A stretch of 58,893 bases of DNA from the NCBI GenBank assembly GCA_018883265.1, contig VEQK01000007.1:1-58893 (forward strand), written 5' to 3'. A model generated the notes under the pieces. It ran no database searches, had not been told where the DNA came from, and was given only the letters and a program-made list of their open reading frames with translations. The translations under genes and the position numbers were made by a program. This document shows positions 7,787-17,127 of this stretch, one piece after another. Each line of letters opens with the position of its first letter. Position 1 is the first letter of the stretch. The stretch comes from Rhodocyclaceae bacterium (GTDB taxonomy: Bacteria > Pseudomonadota > Gammaproteobacteria > Burkholderiales > Rhodocyclaceae).

Positions 7787-9271
7787 ATGAGTCTTCACCG
7801 AATCCTCTTTGCGAAAAGCCGTTTAGTCGTGATGGCGGTTGCGTCATCAATCCTTGCCGCATGCGCACCCATGCCATCACTGGGGCCCGTGGTGGATGCA
7901 CGACCGCCGGAGTCCTTCGAGAGCAAAGAAACACTGGCTGCCCCCGAGGCCAGCTGGCCGGCTGACCGCTGGTGGGAAAAGTACAACGACCCGCAACTCA
8001 ATCAGTTGATCGAAGAAGGGCTGGCCGATTCGCCTGACCTCAAAGCAGCACAGGCGCGATTGCGCCGCGCCGAATCATTGTCACAGTCGGTGGGGTCGGT
8101 GCTGTATCCCCAACTATCGGCCAATGGAACCGTGTTTGGTCAGGAGACCAGTACGAACTATATTGTGCCGGCGCCTTACACGCCTCAAGGCTGGTATTCC
8201 TACGGGCAGGCGACGCTTAACTTCAACTGGGAAATCGATTTCTGGGGTAAGAATCGAGCCGCGCTGGCCAGCGCCGTGTCGGAAAGCCAGGCTCGGCGGG
8301 CCGAGGTTGCGCAGGCCCGTCTGATTTTGACGACATCGATTGCCCGAAGTTACGCGGACCTTGCGCGATTGGTGGCCGACAGAACCACCGCTGAAAAAGC
8401 GCTCGATATCCGTACTAAAACTTGGGCGTTGTTTAATGATCGACAGCAACAGGGTCTCGAGAATGTCGGCGCCGTGAGCCAGGCTGCTGGCAAGATGCAC
8501 CTGGTCGAAAATGAGTTGGTACAGATTGATGTGCGTATCGCAGAAACTCGTAACCGTCTGGGGGCGCTAGTCGGTGCCGGGCCTGATCGAGGTCTGAAGA
8601 TCAAGCCACCGGCTACTTTGTTGCAGGCTCGATATGCCCTGCCGCCGGATATAGGCATTAATCTTGTAGGGCGCCGTCCGGATATCGTTGCTGCACGCTG
8701 GCAGGCTGAAGCTGGGCAGAGCCGTATCGAAAATCGCAAAGCGATGTTTTACCCGAATGTGAATGTTGCCGCTTTTGTTGGCGGCCAGTCTCTGGGCATC
8801 AACCGGTTGATTGAAAGTGGTTCCTACATGAGCAATGCGGGCCCTGCGGTTTATTTGCCGATTTTTCTCGGTGGCAAGTTAAGAGCGGATCTGGCAGCAG
8901 CGCGCGCCGAATATGACGAGAACGTTGCTAACTACGAAAAGACTCTGATTCAGGCGCTTAATGAAGTGGCCGATGTGGCGGCCGGCCTGCAGCAATTGCA
9001 AAAGCAGATCAACCTGACAGATCGCAGTGTGGCTGCCCAGAACCGGGGTCTTCAAGTCGCGGCTAACCGTTACCGTGGTGGCTTAGCCAGCTATCTTGAT
9101 GTCCTCGTTGCCGAAGATGAGCTCCTGAATAGCTGGCGTGTACAGACCGATGTGCAAACCCGGGCGTTCATTCTTGATGTAGCCATGATCAAGGCGCTGG
9201 GTGGGGGGTATCAAACCAGTGCTGCCCAGGATCGACTGGATATCAGTAAGACTGAGGAGTTTCCCAAGTGA
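7787..9271 (+). CDS. Efflux outer membrane lipoprotein, NodT/OprM family
   Basis: A 494-residue TolC-like outer membrane factor. The signal ends in the lipobox L-A-A-C26. Two repeated OEP domains follow, with the landmarks WWEKYNDPQLN, SVLYPQLSANG, NFNWEIDFWGK and NRYRGGLASYLDVL. ATG 7787 is chosen; it lies 3 nt after the MarR stop, and an in-frame TTG at 7781 would overlap that gene. It works with the following EmrA- and EmrB-like proteins as a tripartite pump spanning both membranes. Confidence 0.9.
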   Translation: MSLHRILFAKSRLVVMAVASSILAACAPMPSLGPVVDARPPESFESKETLAAPEASWPADRWWEKYNDPQLNQLIEEGLADSPDLKAAQARLRRAESLSQSVGSVLYPQLSANGTVFGQETSTNYIVPAPYTPQGWYSYGQATLNFNWEIDFWGKNRAALASAVSESQARRAEVAQARLILTTSIARSYADLARLVADRTTAEKALDIRTKTWALFNDRQQQGLENVGAVSQAAGKMHLVENELVQIDVRIAETRNRLGALVGAGPDRGLKIKPPATLLQARYALPPDIGINLVGRRPDIVAARWQAEAGQSRIENRKAMFYPNVNVAAFVGGQSLGINRLIESGSYMSNAGPAVYLPIFLGGKLRADLAAARAEYDENVANYEKTLIQALNEVADVAAGLQQLQKQINLTDRSVAAQNRGLQVAANRYRGGLASYLDVLVAEDELLNSWRVQTDVQTRAFILDVAMIKALGGGYQTSAAQDRLDISKTEEFPK

Positions 9272-10122
9272 GTCGTAAACAGCAAATCGTGAGCAAAATT
9301 GCGGCGCGTAAAAAATCGTTTGGCATCCTCGGCGGCATTGTCGCAGTAGCCACCTTGGCTTTTGTTCTGTATTGGGCCTTTTATGGGTCGCGTTACGTCA
9401 GTACCGACAATGCCTACACGGCAGCAGAAATCGCACAGGTCACCCCGGAGATCGACGGCACGATTGCGACCGTTAATGTCGTTGACACCAATCGTGTTAG
9501 CGCCGGAGACGTTCTTGTATTGATTGATCCGCGTGATATGCAGGTTGCCTACGATAAGGCTAAGGCGAATTACGAGCGGGCTAAAATTGACTATGATCGT
9601 CGTAAGGCCCTGGCATCATCGGGTTCCGTCTCGGCAGACGAGTTGACACGATCCGAAAACGAACTAGCCCAGACCAGCGCCAGTTACCGTGAGGCAACGT
9701 TGAACCTGGAGCGCACAACGCTCAAGGCGCCTATCGACGGCGTCGTTGCCAAGCGCCAGGTGCAATTGGGACAGCGGGTCCGCGCCGGAACACCGCTTAT
9801 GGTGATCGTTCCGTTACAAAACCTGCATGTCGACGCCAATTTCAAGGAAAGTGAGCTTGAAAAGATCCGGGTCGGGCAGAAGGTGCAACTCACGGCAGAT
9901 CTGTATGGAAGCCGTGTCGTCTATCAGGGAGTCGTCGACGGGTTTTCCGGTGGCACAGGCGCGGCCTTCGCGGCTATTCCAGCGCAGAATGCGACGGGCA
10001 ACTGGATCAAAGTCGTACAACGGGTGCCTGTGCGTATCCGGTTGTCGCCGGAGGAACTGGCCGCTAATCCGTTAAGTGTAGGTGTGTCAATGCGTGCGCG
10101 TGTCGACACGCGGAGTGACTGA
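9268..10122 (+). CDS. HlyD/EmrA family membrane fusion protein
   Basis: A 284-residue periplasmic adaptor. One transmembrane helix (about residues 18-38) is followed by the half-motif SRYVSTDNAYTAAEIAQVTPEIDGTI, typical of EmrA proteins, then a short coiled coil and the second lipoyl half (LERTTLKAPIDGVVAKRQVQ). At 284 residues it is shorter than E. coli EmrA (about 390), mainly in the coiled-coil hairpin. The GTG start overlaps the preceding stop, and its own stop overlaps the EmrB start, indicating translational coupling. Confidence 0.88.
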   Translation: MSRKQQIVSKIAARKKSFGILGGIVAVATLAFVLYWAFYGSRYVSTDNAYTAAEIAQVTPEIDGTIATVNVVDTNRVSAGDVLVLIDPRDMQVAYDKAKANYERAKIDYDRRKALASSGSVSADELTRSENELAQTSASYREATLNLERTTLKAPIDGVVAKRQVQLGQRVRAGTPLMVIVPLQNLHVDANFKESELEKIRVGQKVQLTADLYGSRVVYQGVVDGFSGGTGAAFAAIPAQNATGNWIKVVQRVPVRIRLSPEELAANPLSVGVSMRARVDTRSD

Positions 10123-11654
10123 TGTCGGCCAATGAACCGACGCTGCAACCTCTGACAGGCTGGCAGCTCTGGGCTGCAGCGCTGTTCCTGTCGATGGCGA
10201 ATCTGATCGCCATCCTGGACATGACCATCGCCAACGTCTCGGTGCTGACCATTGCGGGTGGCCTTGCCGTGACGCCAACCCAGGGGACCTGGGTCATTAC
10301 CTCGTATGCCGTTGCCGAGGCGATTACCGTGCCTTTGACGGGCTGGTTTACGGCGCGCTACGGATCGGTCAAGGTCTTTGTGGTTGCTATGGCGGCCTTC
10401 GGTCTGTTTTCTGCGTTGGCGGGAATGTCGACGTCATTGGGCTTTCTGGTGTTTGCCCGAGTCCTGCAGGGGATGGCGGGCGGCCCCCTGATGCCATTGT
10501 CCCAGACACTGTTGCTGAGAATTTTTCCCAAAGAGAAGGCGGGCGCGGCAACGGGTATCTGGGCAATGACCACCCTTGTGGGGCCGGTACTGGGGCCAAT
10601 ACTCGGGGGGTGGATCTGTGATAACTACACCTGGCCCTGGATCTTCCTGATCAATCTCCCGATTGCGGCGGCTTGTGCCTGGATTTGCTGGAAAGTGTTA
10701 CAGCGCTATGAAACGCGAATTGTGCGCAATCCGATTGATGTGGTGGGATTTGTCTTGCTCATCATCTGGGTCGGTGCTTTGCAGATCATGCTCGATGAAG
10801 GCAAGAATCTCGACTGGTTCTCGTCACCGATCATTGTGGGCCTGGCGGTCATTGCCGTGGTGGGGTTCGTTGCATTTCTGATCTGGGAGTTTACGGAAGA
10901 ACACCCGATCGTTGATCTCCGCGTATTCCGACACCGGGGGTTCTCGGCTGCCGTACTGACCATCTCGCTTACATTTGCCGGTTTCTTTGCGGCCAATGTA
11001 CTGACTCCGCTCTGGCTGCAAAGCTTCATGGCCTATACCGCCACAGATGCCGGCATGACGACCGCCTGGATCGGTATCACGGCATTCTTTACGGCGCCCG
11101 CAGTGGCGGCGATGTCGATGAAAATGGATCCGCGCAAGCTCGTTTTCTTCGGCATTCTCTGGCTGGGTCTGATTACCCTGTACCGGACGATCGCAACGAC
11201 CGAGATGTCCTATTGGGATGTTGCTATGCCCTTGATGTTGCTAGGGTTGGGGATGCCTTTCTTCTTTATCCCGTCGACGGCAGCGGCGCTGGGCAGCGTT
11301 GAAGAAGAAGAGACCAACTCGGCAGCCGGGCTCATGAACTTTATGCGAACCCTATCAGGCGCGATTGCAACCTCGATGGTCACTACCTATTGGGAAGATG
11401 AGATCACCCGTAACCGTTCCGAACTGGTCGGCGTGATTGATCCGGGGCAGGTCATCTACAACCAGCTAACGAGTCAGGGCATGACCGATGCCCAGGCTCT
11501 CTTGGTTCTCGAGCGTATGGTGACCGAACAGAGCGTTATGCTGGCAACCAACGAGCTGATGCTGGTGGTGGCAGTCATGCTCATTGTTTCCGCTTGCTTT
11601 ATCTGGCTGGTACCCAAGCCAAATCGGGTTGTCGATACCTCGGGGGTTCATTAA
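10122..11654 (+). CDS. EmrB/QacA-type MFS drug efflux transporter (DHA2)
   Basis: A 510-residue, about 14-helix drug:proton antiporter of the DHA2 family. N-terminal signatures include AILDMTIANVSVLTIAGGL and TQGTWVITSYAVAEAI; motif C-like GPVLGPILGGWI follows. It forms the inner-membrane unit of the tripartite pump with the two preceding genes. The three genes overlap by a few bases and follow the MarR gene, so induction by a substrate that releases MarR is likely. Confidence 0.92.
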   Translation: MSANEPTLQPLTGWQLWAAALFLSMANLIAILDMTIANVSVLTIAGGLAVTPTQGTWVITSYAVAEAITVPLTGWFTARYGSVKVFVVAMAAFGLFSALAGMSTSLGFLVFARVLQGMAGGPLMPLSQTLLLRIFPKEKAGAATGIWAMTTLVGPVLGPILGGWICDNYTWPWIFLINLPIAAACAWICWKVLQRYETRIVRNPIDVVGFVLLIIWVGALQIMLDEGKNLDWFSSPIIVGLAVIAVVGFVAFLIWEFTEEHPIVDLRVFRHRGFSAAVLTISLTFAGFFAANVLTPLWLQSFMAYTATDAGMTTAWIGITAFFTAPAVAAMSMKMDPRKLVFFGILWLGLITLYRTIATTEMSYWDVAMPLMLLGLGMPFFFIPSTAAALGSVEEEETNSAAGLMNFMRTLSGAIATSMVTTYWEDEITRNRSELVGVIDPGQVIYNQLTSQGMTDAQALLVLERMVTEQSVMLATNELMLVVAVMLIVSACFIWLVPKPNRVVDTSGVH

Positions 11655-11850
11655 CCCTTTGTTAAATTGCGGCTTTTTGCTTGCTATCCGGGGCGCTCAG
11701 GCGTATGCTTCGGCCGCGACGTTCATTTAGTGTTGTTGGCTCGTCGGATCCGTTTCGCCTCACAGCGTCGCCTTTCCCCCAAGACTCTCTCGCCACTTGA
11801 ATTTCGCCCGTTTCGGGGCGTATTCCCCTATTTGTACTGTGGGACACTAA

Positions 11851-12117
11851 GTGGCTAAAGAAGAACTGATTGAAATGCAGGGCGTTGTTTCCGAGGTCCT
11901 GCCGGATGGCAAGTACATCGTCGTTCTGGAAAATGAGCATCAGGTAATCGCTTATAGCGGCGGCAAGATGCGTAAACACCACATTCGTATCTTGCAGGGT
12001 GATCGGGTAACACTGGAACTTTCTCCATACGATTTGACCAGGGGTCGCATTTCTTTCCGGCACCTCGACGCGCCATCCGCCGGCGCTCCCAGAGCGCCCA
12101 ACCGCAAAAGATACTGA
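11851..12117 (+). CDS. infA: Translation initiation factor IF-1 (C-terminally extended paralogue)
   Basis: An 88-residue S1/OB-fold protein, [20 protein letters not shown] to [13 protein letters not shown], clearly IF-1. It binds the ribosomal A site during initiation. Typical IF-1 has 72 residues; this one carries about 16 extra C-terminal residues rich in Ala, Pro and Arg. The start is GTG at 11851 with GGGA 6 nt upstream. Many betaproteobacteria carry two infA genes, and this may be the accessory one. The 196-bp leader after emrB contains a small GC hairpin (near 11805-11821) but no obvious terminator. Confidence 0.9.
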   Translation: MAKEELIEMQGVVSEVLPDGKYIVVLENEHQVIAYSGGKMRKHHIRILQGDRVTLELSPYDLTRGRISFRHLDAPSAGAPRAPNRKRY

Positions 12118-12128
12118 GCCCATTAGCG

Positions 12129-12983
12129 ATGCTCAATAATGTATTGGCAGCCTTTGCATATTTAGTGTTCAAAGGACTGGGTTTTTTGCCGCTGTCATTT
12201 CTGCAAGTGCTTGGTAAGGCGTTGGGGATTCTTGGTTCTGTGCTACCCGGAAAATACAGGGTGCGTGCGCGGCAGAATCTTCGTCTGGCCTACCCGGATG
12301 CGACACCAGCGATGGAACGCGCCGCTATGGTGGAGCTTCTGCAGATGTTTCTTGAATTGCCCTATCTGTGGTCGAGTAGTAACGCAGGCAGGCTGGATAA
12401 GATCGTTAAGTGTGACCACTGGGCACTGATTGACGACGCTCTGGCGCAGGGTCGCGGCGTTATTCTAATTTCGCCGCATATCGGTTCTTTTGAAATGCTA
12501 GGCCCTTTCTACACGCAGCGCCACAAAGCGACCGTGATCTTCAAAGAACCCAGAATGCGTTGGCTAAAGATCTTCATCGACTGGATCCGTCTCTCTCCTG
12601 ACCTCAAGCTCGTACCGGCCAATCAGACGGGCGTCAAAGGGCTCGTGAGAACTCTCATGAAAGGCCATACCATTGGCTTTCTACCGGATCAGGTGCCTGC
12701 ACTTGGTGATGGGGTCTATGCGCCGTTTTTTGGCAAAGATGCCTATACGATTACGCTGGTGCAGCGGATGCAGACCATTCGCAATAGTCCGATCTTTACC
12801 GTTGGACTGGAAAGACTGCCCGACGGTCAGGGGTACTATTTTCATGTCGTGCCGATGGCTGAACCATTGTCCGAAGTCCCTGAACTGGCAGCCGCCCAGA
12901 TGAACGCGGCGCTTGAGCAGATGATTCGAAAAATGCCGATGCAGTATCTGTGGGGCTACAACCGTTACAAGGTTCCGAAGTAA
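12129..12983 (+). CDS. LpxL/HtrB-like lysophospholipid acyltransferase
   Basis: A 284-residue acyltransferase of the lipid A biosynthesis LpxL/LpxM family. It has an N-terminal membrane helix, the catalytic H117-x4-E122 motif in ISPHIGSFE, and the LPDQVP and GVYAPFFGKDAYT blocks that contact the acyl donor. It probably adds a secondary acyl chain to lipid A at the inner membrane. It starts 11 bp after infA and is probably cotranscribed. Confidence 0.88.
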   Translation: MLNNVLAAFAYLVFKGLGFLPLSFLQVLGKALGILGSVLPGKYRVRARQNLRLAYPDATPAMERAAMVELLQMFLELPYLWSSSNAGRLDKIVKCDHWALIDDALAQGRGVILISPHIGSFEMLGPFYTQRHKATVIFKEPRMRWLKIFIDWIRLSPDLKLVPANQTGVKGLVRTLMKGHTIGFLPDQVPALGDGVYAPFFGKDAYTITLVQRMQTIRNSPIFTVGLERLPDGQGYYFHVVPMAEPLSEVPELAAAQMNAALEQMIRKMPMQYLWGYNRYKVPK

Positions 12984-13000
12984 GCCAGGGCCTCCGGGAA

Positions 13001-13762
13001 TCAGGAAAAGATCAGCTTCAAACCAATGAGAATCGTGGTGATCTCAAAAGCCCGCTTTATCAAACGATTACCTTGGCGGATCGCCAGATGGGTTCCCAAG
13101 TAACTGCCGACAATGGCTCCCAGGATTAGCGCGGGCAGCCACTCCCAGGCAATATCACCACCCAGCCCTACGACAAAAGCGCCGACACCATTCCAGACAA
13201 AACCCAGAATTACCATCGTGTAAGCCACGGCATGGTTGTAATCCATGCCGAAGTGACGGATAAGCCAGACAATCAGGAAAAGGCCTGTACCGGAAGTGAT
13301 CGAGCCGTTGAGAAACCCGACTACAAACAGCCCGATGACCCCAACCCATAATCCCTGACCGTGCCAGTTCTTTGGCGTGTGCTCCATGCCAAGATTGGGT
13401 TTGAAGATGGAATAAATACCCAGGCTGGTGGTCAGTACACCCAGCGTAATCATGGCGGGTTTTTCCGGGGCTTTGAGAATCAAAGACGCCCCCAGAATAA
13501 CGCCTGGAATGCCGGCGGCGAGAATGATGAGGCAAATCCGTCGTTCAAGATGGCTTTCCCGTAAATGTCGCAGGATGGCGCCAAAGCCCATGAAGACGGT
13601 TGCAACCTTGTGGGTAGACAACGCAGCGGCGAAGCTAAGACCGAGAAAAATCAGGATTGGGAACTGGATAAGCCCAACGCCACCGCCTGAAATGGCCGAG
13701 AAAAAATTAGCAACGATGGCCGTCGCTAAAAGGACAAGTTGCCCAGTCCAATCAAGAGTCAT
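13001..13762 (-). CDS. TauE/SafE family anion exporter
   Basis: A 253-residue membrane protein with about eight helices in two homologous halves. The N-terminal block FFSAISGGGVGLIQFP and the mirrored block NGSITSGTGLF near the middle are the TauE/SafE signatures. The family exports sulfite, sulfoacetate or other anions; the substrate here cannot be read from sequence. It converges with the acyltransferase gene, 17 bp between stops. Confidence 0.87.
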   Translation of the reverse strand: MTLDWTGQLVLLATAIVANFFSAISGGGVGLIQFPILIFLGLSFAAALSTHKVATVFMGFGAILRHLRESHLERRICLIILAAGIPGVILGASLILKAPEKPAMITLGVLTTSLGIYSIFKPNLGMEHTPKNWHGQGLWVGVIGLFVVGFLNGSITSGTGLFLIVWLIRHFGMDYNHAVAYTMVILGFVWNGVGAFVVGLGGDIAWEWLPALILGAIVGSYLGTHLAIRQGNRLIKRAFEITTILIGLKLIFS

Positions 13763-13820
13763 GGAGTATCCATTTCAAAGGGTTGGCTTAAACAGGCTCA
13801 ACTGGTTTCAAGCAATTCAA

Positions 13821-14738
13821 TCAACCGAGCACCGTATCCAACGTCATCATCAGCGCGAAGCCGATCACGAGACCGATAGTCGCAAAACGCTGATTGCCAT
13901 TTCGGTGGGTCTCGGGGATGACTTCATTCGACACCACAAAGATCATCGCGCCTGCAGCGAGACCCAGGCCTATCGGGTAGGCAATCGCCAGGCCACTGGA
14001 TAGCGTGAGGCCGATTACGGATCCCAGTGGTTCAAGCAATCCGGTTACCGAGGCAATGCTGACCGATTTGAGCGCACTGTAGCCGACGCTGCGCAATGCC
14101 ATCACCACGGCCAGACCTTCCGGGATGTCCTGCATGGCGATGGCCGAGGTGAGTGGGATACCCACCTGCAAGTCACCCTGGGCAAAGCTGACACCGATCG
14201 CCATGCCTTCGGGTAGATTATGTAGAGCAATAGCCAGTACAAAAAGCCAGATTCGGCTGAGTCGGCGAACTTCAGGCCCAAAGGTGCCGCTGTGGGTATG
14301 TTCGTGGGGTGTGAATTCATCCATCCCGAGCATGAGCATGACGCCCAGCGTCATACCAAGGACCACGGTGAAAGCCCCAAGCAGGGGACTACCGGTTATC
14401 TCGGCGCCTGCTTTAAGACCGGGGATGATTAGCGAAAAGGAACTTGCTGCCAGCATCATGCCTGCCGCTAGACCTAGCAGGCTATCTTCGATTTTTTGCG
14501 GGAGGCTTTTTAAAAAAAATCCGGGGATGGCGCCAGTCGTCGTGAGGGCGAATCCTGCGAAACCACCCCACAGTGCGTAACGCATCGTGGTGCTATCTTC
14601 ACCAGCGAGAACATCATAAAGCCCCACCAGAAAAAGCCCCAGAATCGTAAAACATGAAACCGCCAAGCCCATCGTTGCGAAAGGGTGATTTCCTATATGC
14701 TGGCGTAAGGATTGCGCAAAGTTCAGGGGCAGATTCAT
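13821..14738 (-). CDS. ZIP family metal transporter
   Basis: A 305-residue divalent-metal transporter of the ZIP family. The metal-site motifs are both present: H-N-L-P-E-G in helix 4 (LHNLPEGMAIG) and D-I-P-E-G in helix 5 (MQDIPEGLAVV). A His-containing loop (FTPHEHTHSG) precedes them, as in ZupT-like importers of zinc or manganese. It is divergent from the chalcone-isomerase-like gene, sharing the promoter region 14739-14900. Confidence 0.9.
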   Translation of the reverse strand: MNLPLNFAQSLRQHIGNHPFATMGLAVSCFTILGLFLVGLYDVLAGEDSTTMRYALWGGFAGFALTTTGAIPGFFLKSLPQKIEDSLLGLAAGMMLAASSFSLIIPGLKAGAEITGSPLLGAFTVVLGMTLGVMLMLGMDEFTPHEHTHSGTFGPEVRRLSRIWLFVLAIALHNLPEGMAIGVSFAQGDLQVGIPLTSAIAMQDIPEGLAVVMALRSVGYSALKSVSIASVTGLLEPLGSVIGLTLSSGLAIAYPIGLGLAAGAMIFVVSNEVIPETHRNGNQRFATIGLVIGFALMMTLDTVLG

Positions 14739-14804
14739 GGGGAAATTTATTGAGTCGCTTACAGAGTGTGATCGTAGCTTTCTGTTGTAATCACTGCTTG
14801 GCTA

Positions 14805-14869
14805 TTTGTCCGTTCTAGCCTAGTATTTTAGACAGGTATGCGTTGATTGTCCGGCCTAATACAGACAAT
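14805..14869. promoter_or_regulatory. Intergenic regulatory region with repeat motifs
   Basis: Between the ZIP gene and the chalcone-isomerase-like gene lie TTTGTC (14805-14810), CCTAGTATTTTAGACAGG (14819-14836) and ATTGTC-N12-GACAAT (14846-14869). The middle element shares the 13-mer CCTAGTATTTTAG exactly with the site at 33513. The outer half-sites match those of the litR operators but with wider spacing. The region probably controls the rightward operon, perhaps also the ZIP gene. Confidence 0.45.
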
Positions 14870-14900
14870 TCAGAACTAATTAATCTCAAAGGTAAAGTGG

Positions 14901-15437
14901 ATGAATAAAACAAAGATAATTGGGCGCGTCTGCCTGATCGCTTTGTCTGTTTGGATAGCGTTGACCGGCGCGAGTTTGAGCTACGCGGAGACCCGCGTTT
15001 TTAGCGGCAATCTCAGTCTGCAAAAATATGGAATGGGTGAATTGAGGCGTTTCGGTTTTCTGGTCTATGAAGCGCAGCTTTGGGCAGGCGCTAACCCGGC
15101 GGAGCCCCCAATCGCGTTACAGCTAACCTATAAGCGCGACATCGCGGGTTCGAAAATTGTGAATGCCAGTGTTGACCAGATGCGAGAGTTGGGCGCCAGC
15201 GAGCAACAACTGGCGGTCTGGGGTGCAGCCATGGCAAAAATATTTCCCGATGTGAAACCCGGTGACCAGATTGTTGGGATTTATCGCGCAGGAGCCGCGA
15301 CATTTTTATATAACAATCGAGAAATTGGCCAGATCAATGATCCTGAGTTCGCGCGTCTATTCTTCGGCATATGGCTGGATCCCCGAACTACCGAGCCTAA
15401 ATTGCGTAATCGCCTCCTGCAGACAGGGATGGGGTAA
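14901..15437 (+). CDS. Chalcone isomerase-like exported protein
   Basis: A 178-residue protein with a signal peptide (residues 1-29, cut near SYA-ET) and a chalcone isomerase-like fold: VFSGNLSLQKYGMGELRRFGFLVYEAQLW is the usual first block, and LFFGIWLDP the last. Bacterial members are not flavonoid enzymes; some fold relatives bind fatty acids. It overlaps the MFS gene (TAATG), so the two are coupled. Homologues often sit in LitR/photolyase/CFA gene clusters, as here. Confidence 0.82.
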   Translation: MNKTKIIGRVCLIALSVWIALTGASLSYAETRVFSGNLSLQKYGMGELRRFGFLVYEAQLWAGANPAEPPIALQLTYKRDIAGSKIVNASVDQMRELGASEQQLAVWGAAMAKIFPDVKPGDQIVGIYRAGAATFLYNNREIGQINDPEFARLFFGIWLDPRTTEPKLRNRLLQTGMG

Positions 15438-16663
15438 TGCAGCGGAGGCAGGTATTCGGCTATGGTGTCCTCGGGCTCCCGCTGGCATTTGGTGCTTTGC
15501 CGATCTATCTTTTTGTACCGGATCTCTATGCGCGTAGTGGCTTACTGGGTCTTTCCGTCATCGGTATTGTTTTACTGCTGACCCGTTTGCTTGATGCAGT
15601 GGCCGACCCCTGTTTTGGTTGGCTGATTGATCGATATCCCAGAAAGCCGATGCTCTATGCCACCCTGATCCCCTTCGGCTTGGGGTTCATTGCGCTGTTT
15701 AGCCCTACGCTGATCGCTTCAACCAATCCCGCAGTCTGGTTGTTTGCCACGCTGGCTTTTTGTACCCTGGGTTTTTCGGGCGCCATGATCGCCTATCAGG
15801 CGTGGGGTAGCGATCTTGGCGCTGATAGCGTTGAGCGGCTTCGCCTTACCGGGTCGCGGGAAGCTTTTATACTCGCCGGAGTCGTTATCGCTGCCGTCAT
15901 TCCAACCTTCGTTTCTGGTGACCCGATCGCTGGCATGCAAATTCTGCCATGGTTTCTGGGGACATTTCTCATCATTGCGGCTGTGATCGTTCAGCAGTTA
16001 CCGGCTGGACAGCAGATCATGGGGCAGGAATCTCTGGTATCACGACTTAAAATGACATGGTCCGATACCGTTTATCGGAAACTCCTAGCGGTCTTTTTTG
16101 CAAACGGTATTGCTTCGGCATTTCCGGCAACCCTATTTGTTTTCTTCGTGACAGATGTACTCCAGACACCGGATAAGGTCGGCATGTTACTGGGCAGTTA
16201 CTTTCTCGCGGCGGCGTTGGCCGTGCCCTTTTGGGTTCGATTGGCCGAAAGAATCGGCCGGCCATGGACCTGGATTCTGGCGATGCTCTTGGCCATCGCC
16301 GCTTTTCTGGGCACTGCGTTACTTGGAGCAGGCGATTGGTCACTATTTCTGATTATCTGTCTGATCTCGGGGGTGGCTGTTGGAACGGATCTGACAATTC
16401 CAGCATCGATGGTGGCTGATCTTGGTGAACGGCGTGATGCTACGGGCACTTATTTTGGCGTCTGGAACCTGGTTGCCAAACTCAATCTGGCGCTTGCCGC
16501 AGGTATCGCTCTGCCGACGCTGGCCATGTTGGGCTATGCCCCGGGAAGTATTGATCATACCAACGTGCTTATCGCTGCTTATGTATTGCTGCCGATCGGG
16601 CTCAAAGGAGTTGCCTTGGCCTTACTTTATCGCTGGCGAAATCAGCTAACGATCAGTACCTAG
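15437..16663 (+). CDS. MFS transporter, GPH/MelB-like
   Basis: A 408-residue, 12-helix major facilitator. FGALPIYLFVPDLYA, LTRLLDAVADPCFGWLIDRYPRKPM and AYQAWGSDLGAD resemble the glycoside-pentoside-hexuronide:cation symporter family. The substrate is unknown. From memory, a GPH-type transporter also accompanies the CFA-like and FAD-oxidase genes in the singlet-oxygen regulon of Rhodobacter sphaeroides, so a role in handling a membrane lipid or its precursor is possible. Confidence 0.85.
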   Translation: MQRRQVFGYGVLGLPLAFGALPIYLFVPDLYARSGLLGLSVIGIVLLLTRLLDAVADPCFGWLIDRYPRKPMLYATLIPFGLGFIALFSPTLIASTNPAVWLFATLAFCTLGFSGAMIAYQAWGSDLGADSVERLRLTGSREAFILAGVVIAAVIPTFVSGDPIAGMQILPWFLGTFLIIAAVIVQQLPAGQQIMGQESLVSRLKMTWSDTVYRKLLAVFFANGIASAFPATLFVFFVTDVLQTPDKVGMLLGSYFLAAALAVPFWVRLAERIGRPWTWILAMLLAIAAFLGTALLGAGDWSLFLIICLISGVAVGTDLTIPASMVADLGERRDATGTYFGVWNLVAKLNLALAAGIALPTLAMLGYAPGSIDHTNVLIAAYVLLPIGLKGVALALLYRWRNQLTIST

Positions 16664-16674
16664 TTCAATCCGCC

Positions 16675-17127
16675 TCAGGCGCGAATCATCCGCTGCAGTC
16701 CACGCATCAACGACCCGATCACCGGGAGTCGCCCATAGAGCTCCTCGGCAGCATCCCAGTAATCGCGGTGGAGTGTCACACGGCCTTCATCATCAAATTC
16801 CAAATGGGTGACACCCTCCAGCGATTGAGCGGTCTTACAACCCATGCCTTTAAATCGGAAATGAAATGTCCAGAAAAGGATGGCATCGCCCTCGCCAATG
16901 ATGTCTTTGGTGACGCGAAATGCCGGATCATTCACCTGGGTAAACATGTGAGTAAAGATACGCTTGATCCCATCAATACTCGTGACGTGATTAAACGGGT
17001 CCCGGAAGCGCGCATCGTGACGGTAGTACGTGTCAAAGCCTGCAATATCTTCTGGTCGGAGATGCTCATAGAAAGGAACGAGCGCATCGACGGCTGCCCG
17101 CGTTTTTTCGATGCTTAAACGAGTCAT
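16675..17127 (-). CDS. NTF2-like (SnoaL-type) protein
   Basis: A 150-residue single-domain NTF2-like protein. The line DIAGFDTYYRHDARFRDPFN, then AFRVTKDIIGEGDAILFWTFHFRF, are the cone-fold strands. Such proteins are small-molecule enzymes or binding proteins. The start codon overlaps the stop of the upstream SDR gene (ATGA), making it the last gene of the long leftward operon from the LitR promoter. Its substrate is unknown. Confidence 0.82.
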   Translation of the reverse strand: MTRLSIEKTRAAVDALVPFYEHLRPEDIAGFDTYYRHDARFRDPFNHVTSIDGIKRIFTHMFTQVNDPAFRVTKDIIGEGDAILFWTFHFRFKGMGCKTAQSLEGVTHLEFDDEGRVTLHRDYWDAAEELYGRLPVIGSLMRGLQRMIRA

